DNA of 18,200 nucleotides from JAQVYV01 sp964507305 (GTDB taxonomy: Bacteria; Bacillota; Clostridia; Saccharofermentanales; UBA5734). The position numbers and the translations under genes are program-made. The stretch spans positions 1 to 18,200 of the forward strand of contig CAZDPQ010000047.1 in NCBI GenBank assembly GCA_964507305.1, given 5' to 3'. Positions 1-7,791 of the stretch are shown here, one piece after another (position 1 is the first letter of the stretch; every line of letters starts with the position of its first letter). The notes beneath the pieces are model-generated. The model was not told where the DNA came from, ran no database searches, and saw only the letters and a list, made by a program, of their open reading frames with translations.

Positions 1-2
1 CG

Positions 3-2105
3 TCATTGGTCCGCCATCCCTGGTTCCGCAAACAGAATCAGGTAGTTCCAGTATCCGGACAGGCTGACCTTCTGCACATTAGGAAGGATCATGAATATAA
101 ACCTGAATGGTGAGATCCTTCTCAATTCAAGCAATCCTGTTTCTGCAAAAACATACATGATCCTGTTTAGCCTGAAGGCGCTCATCGGCAGATTGCAGCC
201 TGCCATTATTATATCACTGAGCAGCGGAATATCGCAAAAAACGGATTCGTAGGAAAAACGGCTGAGCATGAACTTGTAGGCCGGACCGAAATCATCCCGC
301 TCCGGAAGATGCCGTTCCCGCTTGCCCTGCCTGCCGGCCAGCCGGACGACCGCCTCGGAAGGCGAACCGGCATACAGCTTTTCGAAGAACTCCTGTGTCT
401 CCTCATACGGCAGGATCTCCGGCGTCCTGCGCAGTTCACGGACAGCCGCCTGAACGGTCCTCGTCCCTTTCCACTCATTGATCCTGGCATTGAAGGCAAT
501 GTCGATCCGGTCTCCCTCGCGGTACGGAAGGAGATTGGTCTGGACACCGAAGGCGAGTGCCTCCAAAGTCCGGCCCTTCTCATCCCCGAGCAGGAATTTG
601 GTATGCTTGCCGCCGCTCAAGCCGCTGATGCCGAGGATATGAAGTCCCGCGCACAGCAGGACTGGCTGCGGATTGCCCTCGCCGAACGGCTCCAGCATGG
701 CAAGTCGCTCGATACTCCCGATCGTCAGATGAGACAGCGAAATCTCGAGGTCGATCCCGAATACGGTTTCCGGCGGACCGCCGGCGTAATATTCTTTCGA
801 AAATCCGCGCACGGCCGCAATGAAATCCGGCATGGCCGACTCTTCGACCGCAAGGCCTGCCGCCCTCCGGTGGCCGCCGTACTGCAGCACATGGCGGGAC
901 GCATAGCCGATGGCATCCAGCACGGAGATCGCGTCGCCGCTGCGGGCCGACCCTTTGTATATATTCCCTTCGCCTCCGAAAACGATCACCGTCCGGCCGA
1001 AATGCTCCGCGAGACGTGTCGCGACGATGCCCAGGACCCCGGGATGCCATCCTTTGCGGTACGCGACAAGGATCCCTCCATCCCCGGTGTCGTCCGTGCT
1101 CCGGATCATCTCACGGGCTTCTTCGTAGACAGCCGTCTCGATCTCCTGTCTCCGGACATTCTCCGCAAGCAGCTCGTCTGCGATCCGGTCCCGCAGGCCG
1201 TTGTCCTCCTCCGTCAGAAGATGCACGGCTCGGGTGCTGTCGCCCATCCTCCCTGCGGCGTTGATCCTCGGGGCGACAACATAGCCGAGCGTCCCGGCAT
1301 TGATCTGACCCGGAGCGGCGGAAGCCTTCCGGTACAGGGAACGGATCCCTCCGTCGGCCGAGGCGTTGATCTGGATCAGACCGTGATACACGATCGAACG
1401 GTTCTCATCACAGACCGGGACCATGTCTCCGATCGTTCCGAGCGCGCAGATCCCCATATAGTCCGTCCAGGCGTCCCGGCGTCCGGACAGATGGGAAAGC
1501 GCCTGCACCAGCTTGAGCGCGACGCCTGCTCCCGAAAGCCCGCTGAACGGATACGCGCTGCCGGGGATCTTGGGGTCGATGACGGCGTCGGCGTCAGGCA
1601 GGACTTCCGGGCATTCATGATGGTCGGTCACGATGATCCCGATGCCGAGGCTCTTCAGCGTGCCGATCTCCTCGACCGCCGAGATGCCATTGTCCACGGT
1701 GATCACCAGATCCGGTTCCTCCGCCGCGATCCGCGCGGTGCTTTCGGCCGAAAGCCCGTATCCCTCCGTAAGCCGGTCGGGAATCAGAAATGACACCCGG
1801 GCACCGAGGCTGCGCAAAAACAGCAGCAGGATCGAGGTCGATGTCACGCCGTCCACATCGAAATCCCCGAAAATCAAGATCCGCTGCTGCCTGTCCAACG
1901 CGGTCCGGATCATCCCGCAGGCTGTATCCATGCCATCGAGAAGAAAGGGGTCATGAACGATTTTCCTTTCGGGGCGTAAAAAAGCGTCCTGCGCCTCCGG
2001 CGTCCGGATACCCCTCATTTCCAGCAGTTTGTCCAGAAGATCCGTTTCATCGGACTCCTGCAGCCTGCCGGTGATATTCCATTTTTTACCGATCAGAAGA
2101 TTCAT
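3..2105 (-). CDS. recJ: Single-stranded-DNA-specific 5'-3' exonuclease RecJ
   Basis: RecJ degrades single-stranded DNA 5' to 3' in recombination and repair (known for the family). In the 700-residue product, motif I GDFDVDG is near residues 80-86, VDNG near 137-140 and the name-giving DHH near 161-163, followed by RINAAGRMGD near 281-290. The DHHA1 substrate-binding motif GGH lies near 410-412. The C-terminal 130 residues beyond the core look like the extra domain of Firmicutes RecJ, which are longer than the roughly 577-residue E. coli enzyme. I chose the ATG at 2105. A TTG at 2126 would add seven residues but lies inside a hairpin and has no ribosome site. The chosen ATG also lacks a clear Shine-Dalgarno. 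The gene follows yqeY by 71 bases and may share its transcript. The stop TGA at 5-3 is inside the window, so the gene is complete. Confidence 0.96.
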   Translation of the reverse strand: MNLLIGKKWNITGRLQESDETDLLDKLLEMRGIRTPEAQDAFLRPERKIVHDPFLLDGMDTACGMIRTALDRQQRILIFGDFDVDGVTSTSILLLFLRSLGARVSFLIPDRLTEGYGLSAESTARIAAEEPDLVITVDNGISAVEEIGTLKSLGIGIIVTDHHECPEVLPDADAVIDPKIPGSAYPFSGLSGAGVALKLVQALSHLSGRRDAWTDYMGICALGTIGDMVPVCDENRSIVYHGLIQINASADGGIRSLYRKASAAPGQINAGTLGYVVAPRINAAGRMGDSTRAVHLLTEEDNGLRDRIADELLAENVRRQEIETAVYEEAREMIRSTDDTGDGGILVAYRKGWHPGVLGIVATRLAEHFGRTVIVFGGEGNIYKGSARSGDAISVLDAIGYASRHVLQYGGHRRAAGLAVEESAMPDFIAAVRGFSKEYYAGGPPETVFGIDLEISLSHLTIGSIERLAMLEPFGEGNPQPVLLCAGLHILGISGLSGGKHTKFLLGDEKGRTLEALAFGVQTNLLPYREGDRIDIAFNARINEWKGTRTVQAAVRELRRTPEILPYEETQEFFEKLYAGSPSEAVVRLAGRQGKRERHLPERDDFGPAYKFMLSRFSYESVFCDIPLLSDIIMAGCNLPMSAFRLNRIMYVFAETGLLELRRISPFRFIFMILPNVQKVSLSGYWNYLILFAEPGMADQ

Positions 2106-2117
2106 TCCGAATAGATG

Positions 2118-2151
2118 GAAGCCCAATACCTATGGGCGGGTATCGGGCTTC
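2118..2151 (-). other. 13-bp hairpin between yqeY and recJ
   Basis: An inverted repeat has arms 2118-2130 and 2139-2151. On the minus strand GAAGCCCGATACC pairs with GGTATTGGGCTTC along all 13 positions, with one G-U wobble and an 8-base loop. It sits 12 bases before the recJ ATG. Only a weak, broken run of T follows on either strand, so it is not a textbook terminator. It may be a partial terminator, an mRNA-processing site or a control of recJ translation. Confidence 0.7.
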
Positions 2152-2176
2152 TCACAACTTTCTGTAAACTGTGCCG

Positions 2177-2617
2177 CTATGCTCCGAGCTGACTTCGCAC
2201 GATCTGGTTGACCAGCTTGCCGTCGGCTCTCCCCTTGATCTTCGGATGGATAGCCTGCATGACCTTTCCCATATCGCGGGCCGACAGAGCGCCGACCTCG
2301 GCGATCGTCTCGCGGACAAGATCCGCGATCTGCTCCTCCGACAGGCGCTCGGGAAGATATCGTCCGATGAGCTCCATCTCGGCCTTGTACCTGGCCACCA
2401 TGTCCTCACGGCTGCCGAGCTCCGGAAGAGTCTCTGCCCGCTTGCGGTATTCTTTCGCCAGCACCTCGGTCACACCCTCGTCGTCAAGCTCGGCCTGCCG
2501 GTCTTTCTCCACCTGCAGGACCGCAGCCCTGCAGATCTGGAGAGTCTCCTTCTTCAGCACGTCCTTGTCGCGCATGGCATCCTTGAAATCCTGGAGAAGC
2601 TGTTCCTTGATGCTCAT
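2177..2617 (-). CDS. yqeY: GatB/YqeY domain protein
   Basis: The 146-residue product matches the YqeY family along its whole length. It has an N-terminal helical part (MSIKEQLLQDFKDAMRDKD) and the typical LPERLSEEQI and ARDMGKVMQAIHPKIKGRAD segments near the C-terminus. The family is related to the tRNA-binding C-terminal tail of the amidotransferase subunit GatB; its own role is not well established, and a link to tRNA or translation is inferred from homology and from its usual place behind rpsU. The ATG lies two bases after the rpsU stop, and the AGAGGA ribosome site falls inside the end of rpsU, so the two are probably translationally coupled. Confidence 0.93.
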   Translation of the reverse strand: MSIKEQLLQDFKDAMRDKDVLKKETLQICRAAVLQVEKDRQAELDDEGVTEVLAKEYRKRAETLPELGSREDMVARYKAEMELIGRYLPERLSEEQIADLVRETIAEVGALSARDMGKVMQAIHPKIKGRADGKLVNQIVRSQLGA

Positions 2618-2619
2618 CG

Positions 2620-2793
2620 TCAGCGCTTCCTCTTCCTCGCCGCTTCAGACTTCTTCTTGCGCCTGACGCTCGGCTTCTCGTAGTGTTCTCTCTTGCGGAC
2701 TTCCGCCAAAACACCCGATCTTGCGCAGGACCGCTTGAACCGCCTCAGCGCACTGTCAAGAGATTCGTTCTCCTTGACTCTGACTTCCGACAT
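2620..2793 (-). CDS. rpsU: 30S ribosomal protein S21
   Basis: This 57-residue very basic protein starts MSEVRVKENESLDSALRRFK and ends in a KRKR tail. It has the S21 features: the VxENES start, the ALRRFKR helix and the RxREHYEKPSxRRKKK stretch. S21 is a late-assembly protein of the small subunit platform near the 3' end of 16S rRNA (known). The start is fixed by a strong GGGGAGGG ribosome site seven bases upstream. A near-consensus promoter lies 74-102 bases upstream of the ATG, making rpsU the first gene of an rpsU-yqeY(-recJ) unit. The gene is shorter than most ORF-length cut-offs. Confidence 0.97.
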   Translation of the reverse strand: MSEVRVKENESLDSALRRFKRSCARSGVLAEVRKREHYEKPSVRRKKKSEAARKRKR

Positions 2794-2866
2794 CTATTTT
2801 TCCCTCCCCTCAACGACAGGGAACCTGTCTTTCTGGGATATGCTTACCATCAGCAACATCGTTGCT

Positions 2867-2895
2867 ATTATACTCGAACGATGGCGGTGCGTCAA
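2867..2895 (-). promoter_or_regulatory. Sigma-A promoter of rpsU
   Basis: On the minus strand TTGACG (2895-2890) and TATAAT (2872-2867) are separated by exactly 17 bases, which is near consensus. The start point should fall near 2860, giving a leader of about 65 bases. A perfect 6-bp inverted repeat with a 3-base centre (2852-2866) directly abuts the -10 box and spans the start point. A second 6-bp repeat (2815-2829) forms a small hairpin just before the ribosome site. Confidence 0.87.
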
Positions 2896-2977
2896 CAACA
2901 ACGAAACATCGGGCCGGTGTGGTCCGTGTGGCCGGTGCGGCCGATACCGGCGCATTGCGGCTGCCGGCCGAGCGATA

Positions 2978-4453
2978 TCACTCCGCGGTCGAATCAAGGT
3001 ACAGGATGTCATACACGCTGCCCGTGACTTCGATCCCCTCGATCGCATAATCGGTCCTGCGGTTGCCGACGGTCGCATAGGCAGAACATCGGTATGGTGG
3101 CGCCCGCCGCCTGTTATCCCATGTCAACGTGGAAGGTACGACATCCAGATAATAGCTGTATTCGGCATATCCGGAGTCCGGCCCGGTCTTCAGGACCGAG
3201 GCCCGGACCTCCGGATGACCGGGGGGCGTGATGGAAACGGCGGAGGGCAGTTCCGAATCCGTAAATGTGAGCCGTACGGTCAGCCGCTCGCCGCACAGGA
3301 ACCGCAGGGGATCTCTGGGAAGCAAAGTGCCCGTAAGGAGAGCATCTTTCCGGAAAAGGGAGATCGCACCCTTGATGCTGAGAACGGCATTCACGAGCGT
3401 CTGCGCTTCTTCGATCAATGAAAAGGATGCGGACGCGCTTTTTACCGAAAGATCTCCCAGGTCGGAAACGGCCCATCCATCCGCCTTTTCCGTGACCCGT
3501 CTGGTAAAGTCGGAGGACCGGTCCGTCGATGTCCGGTAATAGCGGACCGTCCTGGACATCCTCCATGGTCCGCTGCCTGCCGACACGGCCTGTGCACCGC
3601 GGAAGCTTACTCCGCCCTCCGCCAGATCCGCGGGAATCGCCAGGCCGTTGTACCGGGTGACGGTATAGACGATCTCCCATGTGATATCGACATATTCTCG
3701 GTCCGCAGGGATGCGGATCACCGGTCCGGACGGCGACAGGATCCGGAGCGACACAGCCGTGTCGATACTGCCGATCCCGTTGCCGTGGAGCGTCGCGTAC
3801 CGCAGCTCGCCCCGGGAATTGTAATGATTGGTATACAGAGCGAATCCCAGATACCATGACGGGATCGCGGTCACGACACACATGCTTTCGGTCAGCTTCA
3901 GCGATGAGAAGCTCATGTTGCCGAACGGCTGTCCCATGAAATAAAGCCGTGCAGACTTGATATGCTCCTTTTCTCTCGGAGACAGGCGCTTCCAGGACAA
4001 TTCGGAATCCTGGCCGAGGCTGATGTTCTTCCAGCGGCGCGGATCGGAAAGCGACGGGGAATCATTCGGAAAATAAGTGTTCGTGACCTGGAATTCGTCA
4101 TAGGAATATCCGAGGACCGCGTATTGGCCGGAAGCCGCGTCGTACCGGTTCCCCGGGACATCGCCCGGAGTCCCGTACACCAGAAGCCGGTAATCTCGGT
4201 AGGCGGCATAATTCGCGGTAAACGCGTGATACCGGCTGCGGAGCGGACGGCCCGTGTCCAGGATCCAGTCCTCATAGGAAGCCTGGCTGCTGACCGGGAC
4301 AGGCGCCGCGGCGCAGGCAGGACCGGCTGGAAGCAGCGGGATCGCCAGCGCGGTGATGAGCCACAGGGAAACGGCCCGCAGAAACCTTCGGCATTCAGTC
4401 CACATATCGCATTCATTTCTCCTTCGGCATTGGAACGGCATATTTCTTTTCAT
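2978..4453 (-). CDS. Uncharacterised exported protein, downstream gene of a pair
   Basis: I do not recognise this 491-residue protein. It has an N-terminal export signal: a basic stretch (RRFLRAV), a hydrophobic core (LWLITALAIPLLPAG) and a likely cleavage site near ACA-AAP. The cysteine there is not in a lipobox. The mature part is rich in Tyr, Ser, Thr and aromatic residues in alternating patterns, which suggests an extracellular beta-rich fold; no catalytic motif or cell-wall anchor is visible. The ATG at 4453 overlaps the stop of the upstream gene as ATGA, pointing to coupling. However, an ATG at 4405 follows an AAGGAG sequence (13-base spacing) and gives a more normal signal peptide of about 32 residues, so the real start could be there. 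A GC-rich stretch with small repeats but no T-run follows the stop. Confidence 0.75.
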   Translation of the reverse strand: MKRNMPFQCRRRNECDMWTECRRFLRAVSLWLITALAIPLLPAGPACAAAPVPVSSQASYEDWILDTGRPLRSRYHAFTANYAAYRDYRLLVYGTPGDVPGNRYDAASGQYAVLGYSYDEFQVTNTYFPNDSPSLSDPRRWKNISLGQDSELSWKRLSPREKEHIKSARLYFMGQPFGNMSFSSLKLTESMCVVTAIPSWYLGFALYTNHYNSRGELRYATLHGNGIGSIDTAVSLRILSPSGPVIRIPADREYVDITWEIVYTVTRYNGLAIPADLAEGGVSFRGAQAVSAGSGPWRMSRTVRYYRTSTDRSSDFTRRVTEKADGWAVSDLGDLSVKSASASFSLIEEAQTLVNAVLSIKGAISLFRKDALLTGTLLPRDPLRFLCGERLTVRLTFTDSELPSAVSITPPGHPEVRASVLKTGPDSGYAEYSYYLDVVPSTLTWDNRRRAPPYRCSAYATVGNRRTDYAIEGIEVTGSVYDILYLDSTAE

Positions 4454-5352
4454 TCGGTAATATAAAACTCCGCGTACGTCATAAAGGAATCCCTGTAAAT
4501 GATCTCGATTCCGGGAAGGGTCAGGCGGACGGCCTCGGCGGGCACGCTCTCCCCCCTGTATTTTTTCGCAAACATGTCACGGTATCTGCCATACAAAAAA
4601 TCGAAGATCCGGTCGGAATAACGGGATCCGAGGACTGCCTTCAGTGACCGCTTGAAAAGATCCAGCAGATCCTTCTGCGCAAAAGTGCCGTCCGCGATGC
4701 ATGCGGCCCGGTGATCTTCGTCAAACAGGATCGACAGGCAAAGCACGGCCGGCGACAGCACATCGGTCGACGCGGTCTCGTCGATCAGATAATAGAAATA
4801 GCCGTTGAGATTCGACGCGCAATTCGCATTCTCCGCTAGAATATGCGCCGATGTCCTTGTGATTTCGTCCAGCAGGATCGTGCCGGCATAACGGGTGCTT
4901 CCCGAAAGGGATGCCTGAAGGTCCGGAATCGCTGCCGCGAAAAAGGCAGATGTGCGGGCGACCGTCGCACGGTCCGGCGCCGGCTCGATGTCGATGATGC
5001 CATGGACGCCGGTGCTCTCATCCGTTGAGGAATATATGCCGGGCGTCATGGCCGCGGGAGTCGGAGAGGATCCGGAAGAGCCGGAAGGATCGTACGGATC
5101 CGGACAGCACGATCGTGCAGCCCCGGAGACAGCCGCGGAACCGTCGAAGCCGGAGGGGCCGCCGGGGAAAAGGCCGGATGGCGAAGAGGATGAGAAAGAG
5201 GAGGAGGAATCGGCCGACGTGCCTGAAACAGGCGGAGCGTCTGAGCGCAGGGAGGACAGGAGCGGGATGGCCAGCAGAGCGGCGGACAGCGGGACCGCAA
5301 GTGCGAGGATCACGGGCAGATCCCATCGGCAGGGGGTGAACTTCATTTTCAT
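4450..5352 (-). CDS. Uncharacterised membrane-anchored or exported protein with Ser-rich linker
   Basis: This 300-residue product is not assigned to a family. Residues 1-10 are basic and residues 11-35 are one long hydrophobic segment (DLPVILALAVPLSAALLAIPL), which reads as a signal anchor or uncleaved signal peptide. Residues about 38-110 are low complexity, rich in Ser, Gly and Pro with a CC pair, like an extracellular spacer. Residues about 115-300 look folded, mixed alpha/beta, ending in GIEIIYRDSFMTYAEFYITE. An AGAAGG ribosome site six bases before the ATG supports the start. It overlaps the following exported-protein gene by four bases (ATGA), so the two products probably act together at the cell surface. 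It is separated from prmA by an intrinsic terminator and should have its own promoter. Confidence 0.75.
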   Translation of the reverse strand: MKMKFTPCRWDLPVILALAVPLSAALLAIPLLSSLRSDAPPVSGTSADSSSSFSSSSPSGLFPGGPSGFDGSAAVSGAARSCCPDPYDPSGSSGSSPTPAAMTPGIYSSTDESTGVHGIIDIEPAPDRATVARTSAFFAAAIPDLQASLSGSTRYAGTILLDEITRTSAHILAENANCASNLNGYFYYLIDETASTDVLSPAVLCLSILFDEDHRAACIADGTFAQKDLLDLFKRSLKAVLGSRYSDRIFDFLYGRYRDMFAKKYRGESVPAEAVRLTLPGIEIIYRDSFMTYAEFYITE

Positions 5353-5387
5353 AGGCAGCCTTCTTTCAGATGTTTCGATCCACCGAA

Positions 5388-5416
5388 AGCATACCTCCTG
5401 CCGTCCGATGATCCAA
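5388..5416 (-). promoter_or_regulatory. Possible promoter of the exported-protein gene pair
   Basis: On the minus strand TTGGAT (5416-5411) and TATGCT (5393-5388) are 17 bases apart, just downstream of the prmA terminator and 36 bases before the ATG at 5352. Each box matches the sigma-A consensus only in part, so this is a tentative call supported mainly by position. Confidence 0.42.
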
Positions 5417-5427
5417 TTCCCTGAAAG

Positions 5428-5453
5428 AAAAAAAAATCCTCCTGAAAGGAGGA
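5428..5453 (-). terminator. Intrinsic terminator of the hrcA-prmA operon
   Basis: On the minus strand a perfect 7-bp stem (TCCTCCT / AGGAGGA, loop TTC, 5453-5437) is followed by nine T (5436-5428). It lies 31 bases after the prmA stop codon and closes the heat-shock operon. Confidence 0.92.
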
Positions 5454-5484
5454 AAAACCAACAATCGATGGAGAGAAGTCAGTC

Positions 5485-6525
5485 CTACAGGTCCGGAGCC
5501 CGGAAACGGAACGCGATCCAGTCTTCGGACTGCTGTTCGCCATCCGGGATCAGCCCGGCATCCAGGCACGCTTTGAGAACGTCCCCGCGCCTGGGCGCGA
5601 TGATCCCGCTGGCAATGAAAACGCCGCCGGACCGCAGGAGCGCCGGGATCTCCGGCGCGATGGACACGATCACATCCGCGATGATGTTCGCGACGGCCAG
5701 ATCATACCGGCGGCCCCTGACAGAGCGTATATCCCCCTGTAAAACAGTGACACGGCCGTCCGTACCATTGGCGACACTGTTCTCCGCCGCGGTCTTCACG
5801 GCCACGGGGTCGATGTCCACGGCATCGACATGCTCCGCACCGAGCTTCGCCGCGATCACCGACAGGATCCCCGACCCGCACCCCAGGTCCAGCACCTTCG
5901 CGTGGCCGCGCCGCGTGGCCAACTCGGCGTCGATCATGTCGGCGCACATCGCCGTCGTCGCGTGATTGCCGGTGCCGAAGGCATTGCCGGGGTCAAGCCT
6001 GACGGCGGCCACGCCTTCCGGCGGCGCATGATCCTCCCAGGATGGAACGACCGTCACGCGCGGCGAGATCCGGAAAGGCTTGTAATACTGCTTCCAGCTG
6101 TTCGCCCAGTCTTCATCCTCGACATATTTCCAGGAAACCACCGCCTCCCCCGTATCCAGGAAGCATCCGATCCGCTCGATCCCTTCCGCGACAAGCCCGA
6201 GCAGCTCCTCCCGGGAAACATTCCCGCTCCGGTCCGCCGCGTAAATCACGTCCGTCGCCGCGAAATCCCGGTTCTCGCTGTCCCGGATGCCGAGCAGGAT
6301 GCCTGCAGGAAACTCCGCGAAGTATGCTTTTACCGCGGCATCCGCGCCAAGGCTGTCGACATAGCCCTCATCCGCGTAAGCCAGGCAATCGCCGGAGCGG
6401 AGGATCGCGGCGATCTCTCCGGGGTCCTGGACGGTGATGCCGTACGCGCCGAGCACGGTCAGCATTTCACTGATCGCGTCGCATGCTTCGCCGGTCGTCC
6501 TGACGGTCACTTCGATCCACTTCAT
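5485..6525 (-). CDS. prmA: Ribosomal protein L11 methyltransferase PrmA
   Basis: PrmA methylates ribosomal protein L11 using S-adenosylmethionine (known). The 346-residue product has an N-terminal L11-recognition part (about residues 1-100) and a class I methyltransferase domain. The PrmA signature DPGNAFGTGNHATT lies at 178-191; the usual form is DPGMAFGTGTHPTT, so two positions vary. The SAM-binding motif VLDLGCGSG is at 211-219, the acidic AVDIDP loop at 235-240 and the NIIADVI motif at 280-286. At 346 residues it is somewhat longer than the usual 290-320, mainly in the N-terminal half. The start ATG overlaps the dnaJ stop (ATGA, 6525-6522), so translation is probably coupled. It is the last gene of the hrcA operon, followed by a terminator. 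Confidence 0.96.
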   Translation of the reverse strand: MKWIEVTVRTTGEACDAISEMLTVLGAYGITVQDPGEIAAILRSGDCLAYADEGYVDSLGADAAVKAYFAEFPAGILLGIRDSENRDFAATDVIYAADRSGNVSREELLGLVAEGIERIGCFLDTGEAVVSWKYVEDEDWANSWKQYYKPFRISPRVTVVPSWEDHAPPEGVAAVRLDPGNAFGTGNHATTAMCADMIDAELATRRGHAKVLDLGCGSGILSVIAAKLGAEHVDAVDIDPVAVKTAAENSVANGTDGRVTVLQGDIRSVRGRRYDLAVANIIADVIVSIAPEIPALLRSGGVFIASGIIAPRRGDVLKACLDAGLIPDGEQQSEDWIAFRFRAPDL

Positions 6526-7667
6526 TTGAACAGGTCCTTGATCTTCGAGAAAAAGCTGCCGCGATTCAGATAATTGCGGTCTGTGCAGCTGGCTTCAAAA
6601 TCCCGGAGCATTTCCTTCTGGCGCGGATCGAGATTCTTGGGGACCTCGACCAGGATCTTGACCTGGTGATCCCCGCGCATATTCGTGCGGTTGATCACGG
6701 GGATGCCTTTGCCCCGGATCGTGATCGTCTCGCCCGGCTGCGTGCCTTCGCGGATCCGGTAATTGTATGGCCCGTCGATCGTCGGGATCGACACGTCGCC
6801 TCCCAAAGCTGCCTGAGGAAATGTGACAGGAACCTCACAATAGGTGTTGAATCCGTCCCTCTTGAAAATCGGGTGCGGCCGGATGGATATCTCGATATAA
6901 AGGTCGCCGTGCGGCCCGCCCTTGGTGCCGGGCTCGCCTTCTCCGCGCAGGGTCAGCATCTCGCCCTGGTTGATGCCGGCCGGGATCTTGACCTTGAGCG
7001 TCTTTTTCTTCGAATGGCGTCCGGTACCCCTGCAGGTCTCGCAGGGATCCTCGATAATGGTGCCCTGCCCTTTGCAGGCCGCGCAGCTCCTGCTGGTCAT
7101 GACCGTGCCGAACATGGTCTGCTGGCGCTGGCTGACCTGCCCTGTCCCGCCACAGACGGTGCATTTCTTCGTATGCGTCCCCGGCTTCGATCCGGTCCCC
7201 CCGCACGTATCGCAGAGGTCGTCCTTCGTGATCGTAATTTCCTTCTCCACGCCGAAAGCCGCCTCCAGAAAATCGAGAGCAAGCCGGTATTTCAGATTCG
7301 CGCCGTGCTGCGGGCCCGCGCGGCGTCCCGACGATGAACCGCCGAAGCCGCCGAATCCGCCGCCGAACAGATTGTCGAAAATATCGCCGACGTCAAATCC
7401 GGCGCCGCCGAATCCGCCGAAGCCCCCGAACCCCTGGTCGCCAAGCCCGGCATGTCCGAACTGGTCGTATTTGGCCCGCTGTTCGGGATTGCTCAGGACG
7501 GCATATGCCTCATTGGCCTCCTTGAAATTGGCTTCGGCCTGCTTGTCATTGGGATTCAGGTCGGGATGGTATTTTTTTGCGACCTTCCGGAAGGCCTTCT
7601 TGATCTCCTCTTCCGATGCCCCCTTCGGAACACCCAAAACCTCATAGTAATCTCTCTTATCAGCCAC
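6522..7667 (-). CDS. dnaJ: Chaperone protein DnaJ (Hsp40)
   Basis: DnaJ delivers unfolded clients to DnaK and stimulates its ATPase (known). The 381-residue product shows the full type I layout: a J domain with HPD at 34-36, a Gly/Phe-rich linker at about 72-115, and four CxxCxGxG zinc repeats (CDTCGGTG 152, CTVCGGTG 169, CAACKGQG 195, CETCRGTG 209). The C-terminal substrate-binding domains follow. All eight zinc cysteines are present. The start is a GTG (7667), with an AAGGGAG ribosome site about 12 bases upstream, a rather long spacing. It lies 124 bases after dnaK across a strongly structured spacer and overlaps prmA by four bases. Confidence 0.98.
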   Translation of the reverse strand: MADKRDYYEVLGVPKGASEEEIKKAFRKVAKKYHPDLNPNDKQAEANFKEANEAYAVLSNPEQRAKYDQFGHAGLGDQGFGGFGGFGGAGFDVGDIFDNLFGGGFGGFGGSSSGRRAGPQHGANLKYRLALDFLEAAFGVEKEITITKDDLCDTCGGTGSKPGTHTKKCTVCGGTGQVSQRQQTMFGTVMTSRSCAACKGQGTIIEDPCETCRGTGRHSKKKTLKVKIPAGINQGEMLTLRGEGEPGTKGGPHGDLYIEISIRPHPIFKRDGFNTYCEVPVTFPQAALGGDVSIPTIDGPYNYRIREGTQPGETITIRGKGIPVINRTNMRGDHQVKILVEVPKNLDPRQKEMLRDFEASCTDRNYLNRGSFFSKIKDLFK

Positions 7668-7763
7668 GGTTTTGATACGCTCCCTTCACAGCAAGGAGAA
7701 ATCCGCCTGCGCCATCGCGCGGACGGATCGTCCTTCCCGGATTATGTCTGACGCCGGCGCCGC

Positions 7764-7789
7764 GGCCGGCCTGCCGGTCACGGCCGGCC
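7764..7789 (-). repeat. GC-rich hairpin in the dnaK-dnaJ spacer
   Basis: Two copies of the self-complementary octamer GGCCGGCC (7764-7771 and 7782-7789) are separated by 10 bases and can form an 8-bp all-GC stem. A GCCGGC copy (7753-7758) offers alternative pairings. No T-run follows, so it is not a classical terminator. It starts three bases after the dnaK stop and could stabilise the dnaK 3' end or reduce dnaJ expression relative to dnaK. Confidence 0.6.
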
Positions 7790-7791
7790 CG

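Noticed and set aside
309..1793. 494-codon open frame on the plus strand opposite recJ
   Set aside because: Antisense shadow of recJ; biased composition and no family resemblance.
2911..2977. GC-rich repeated GGCCGGTG and small hairpins after the second exported-protein gene, considered as a terminator
   Set aside because: Stems are only 5-6 bp, compete with each other, and no T-run follows; cannot be separated from chance in GC-rich sequence.
5145..5240. Repeat-like Ser/Gly/Pro codon run in the 300-residue protein gene, considered as a tandem DNA repeat
   Set aside because: No repeating unit of fixed length; it is a low-complexity linker at protein level.
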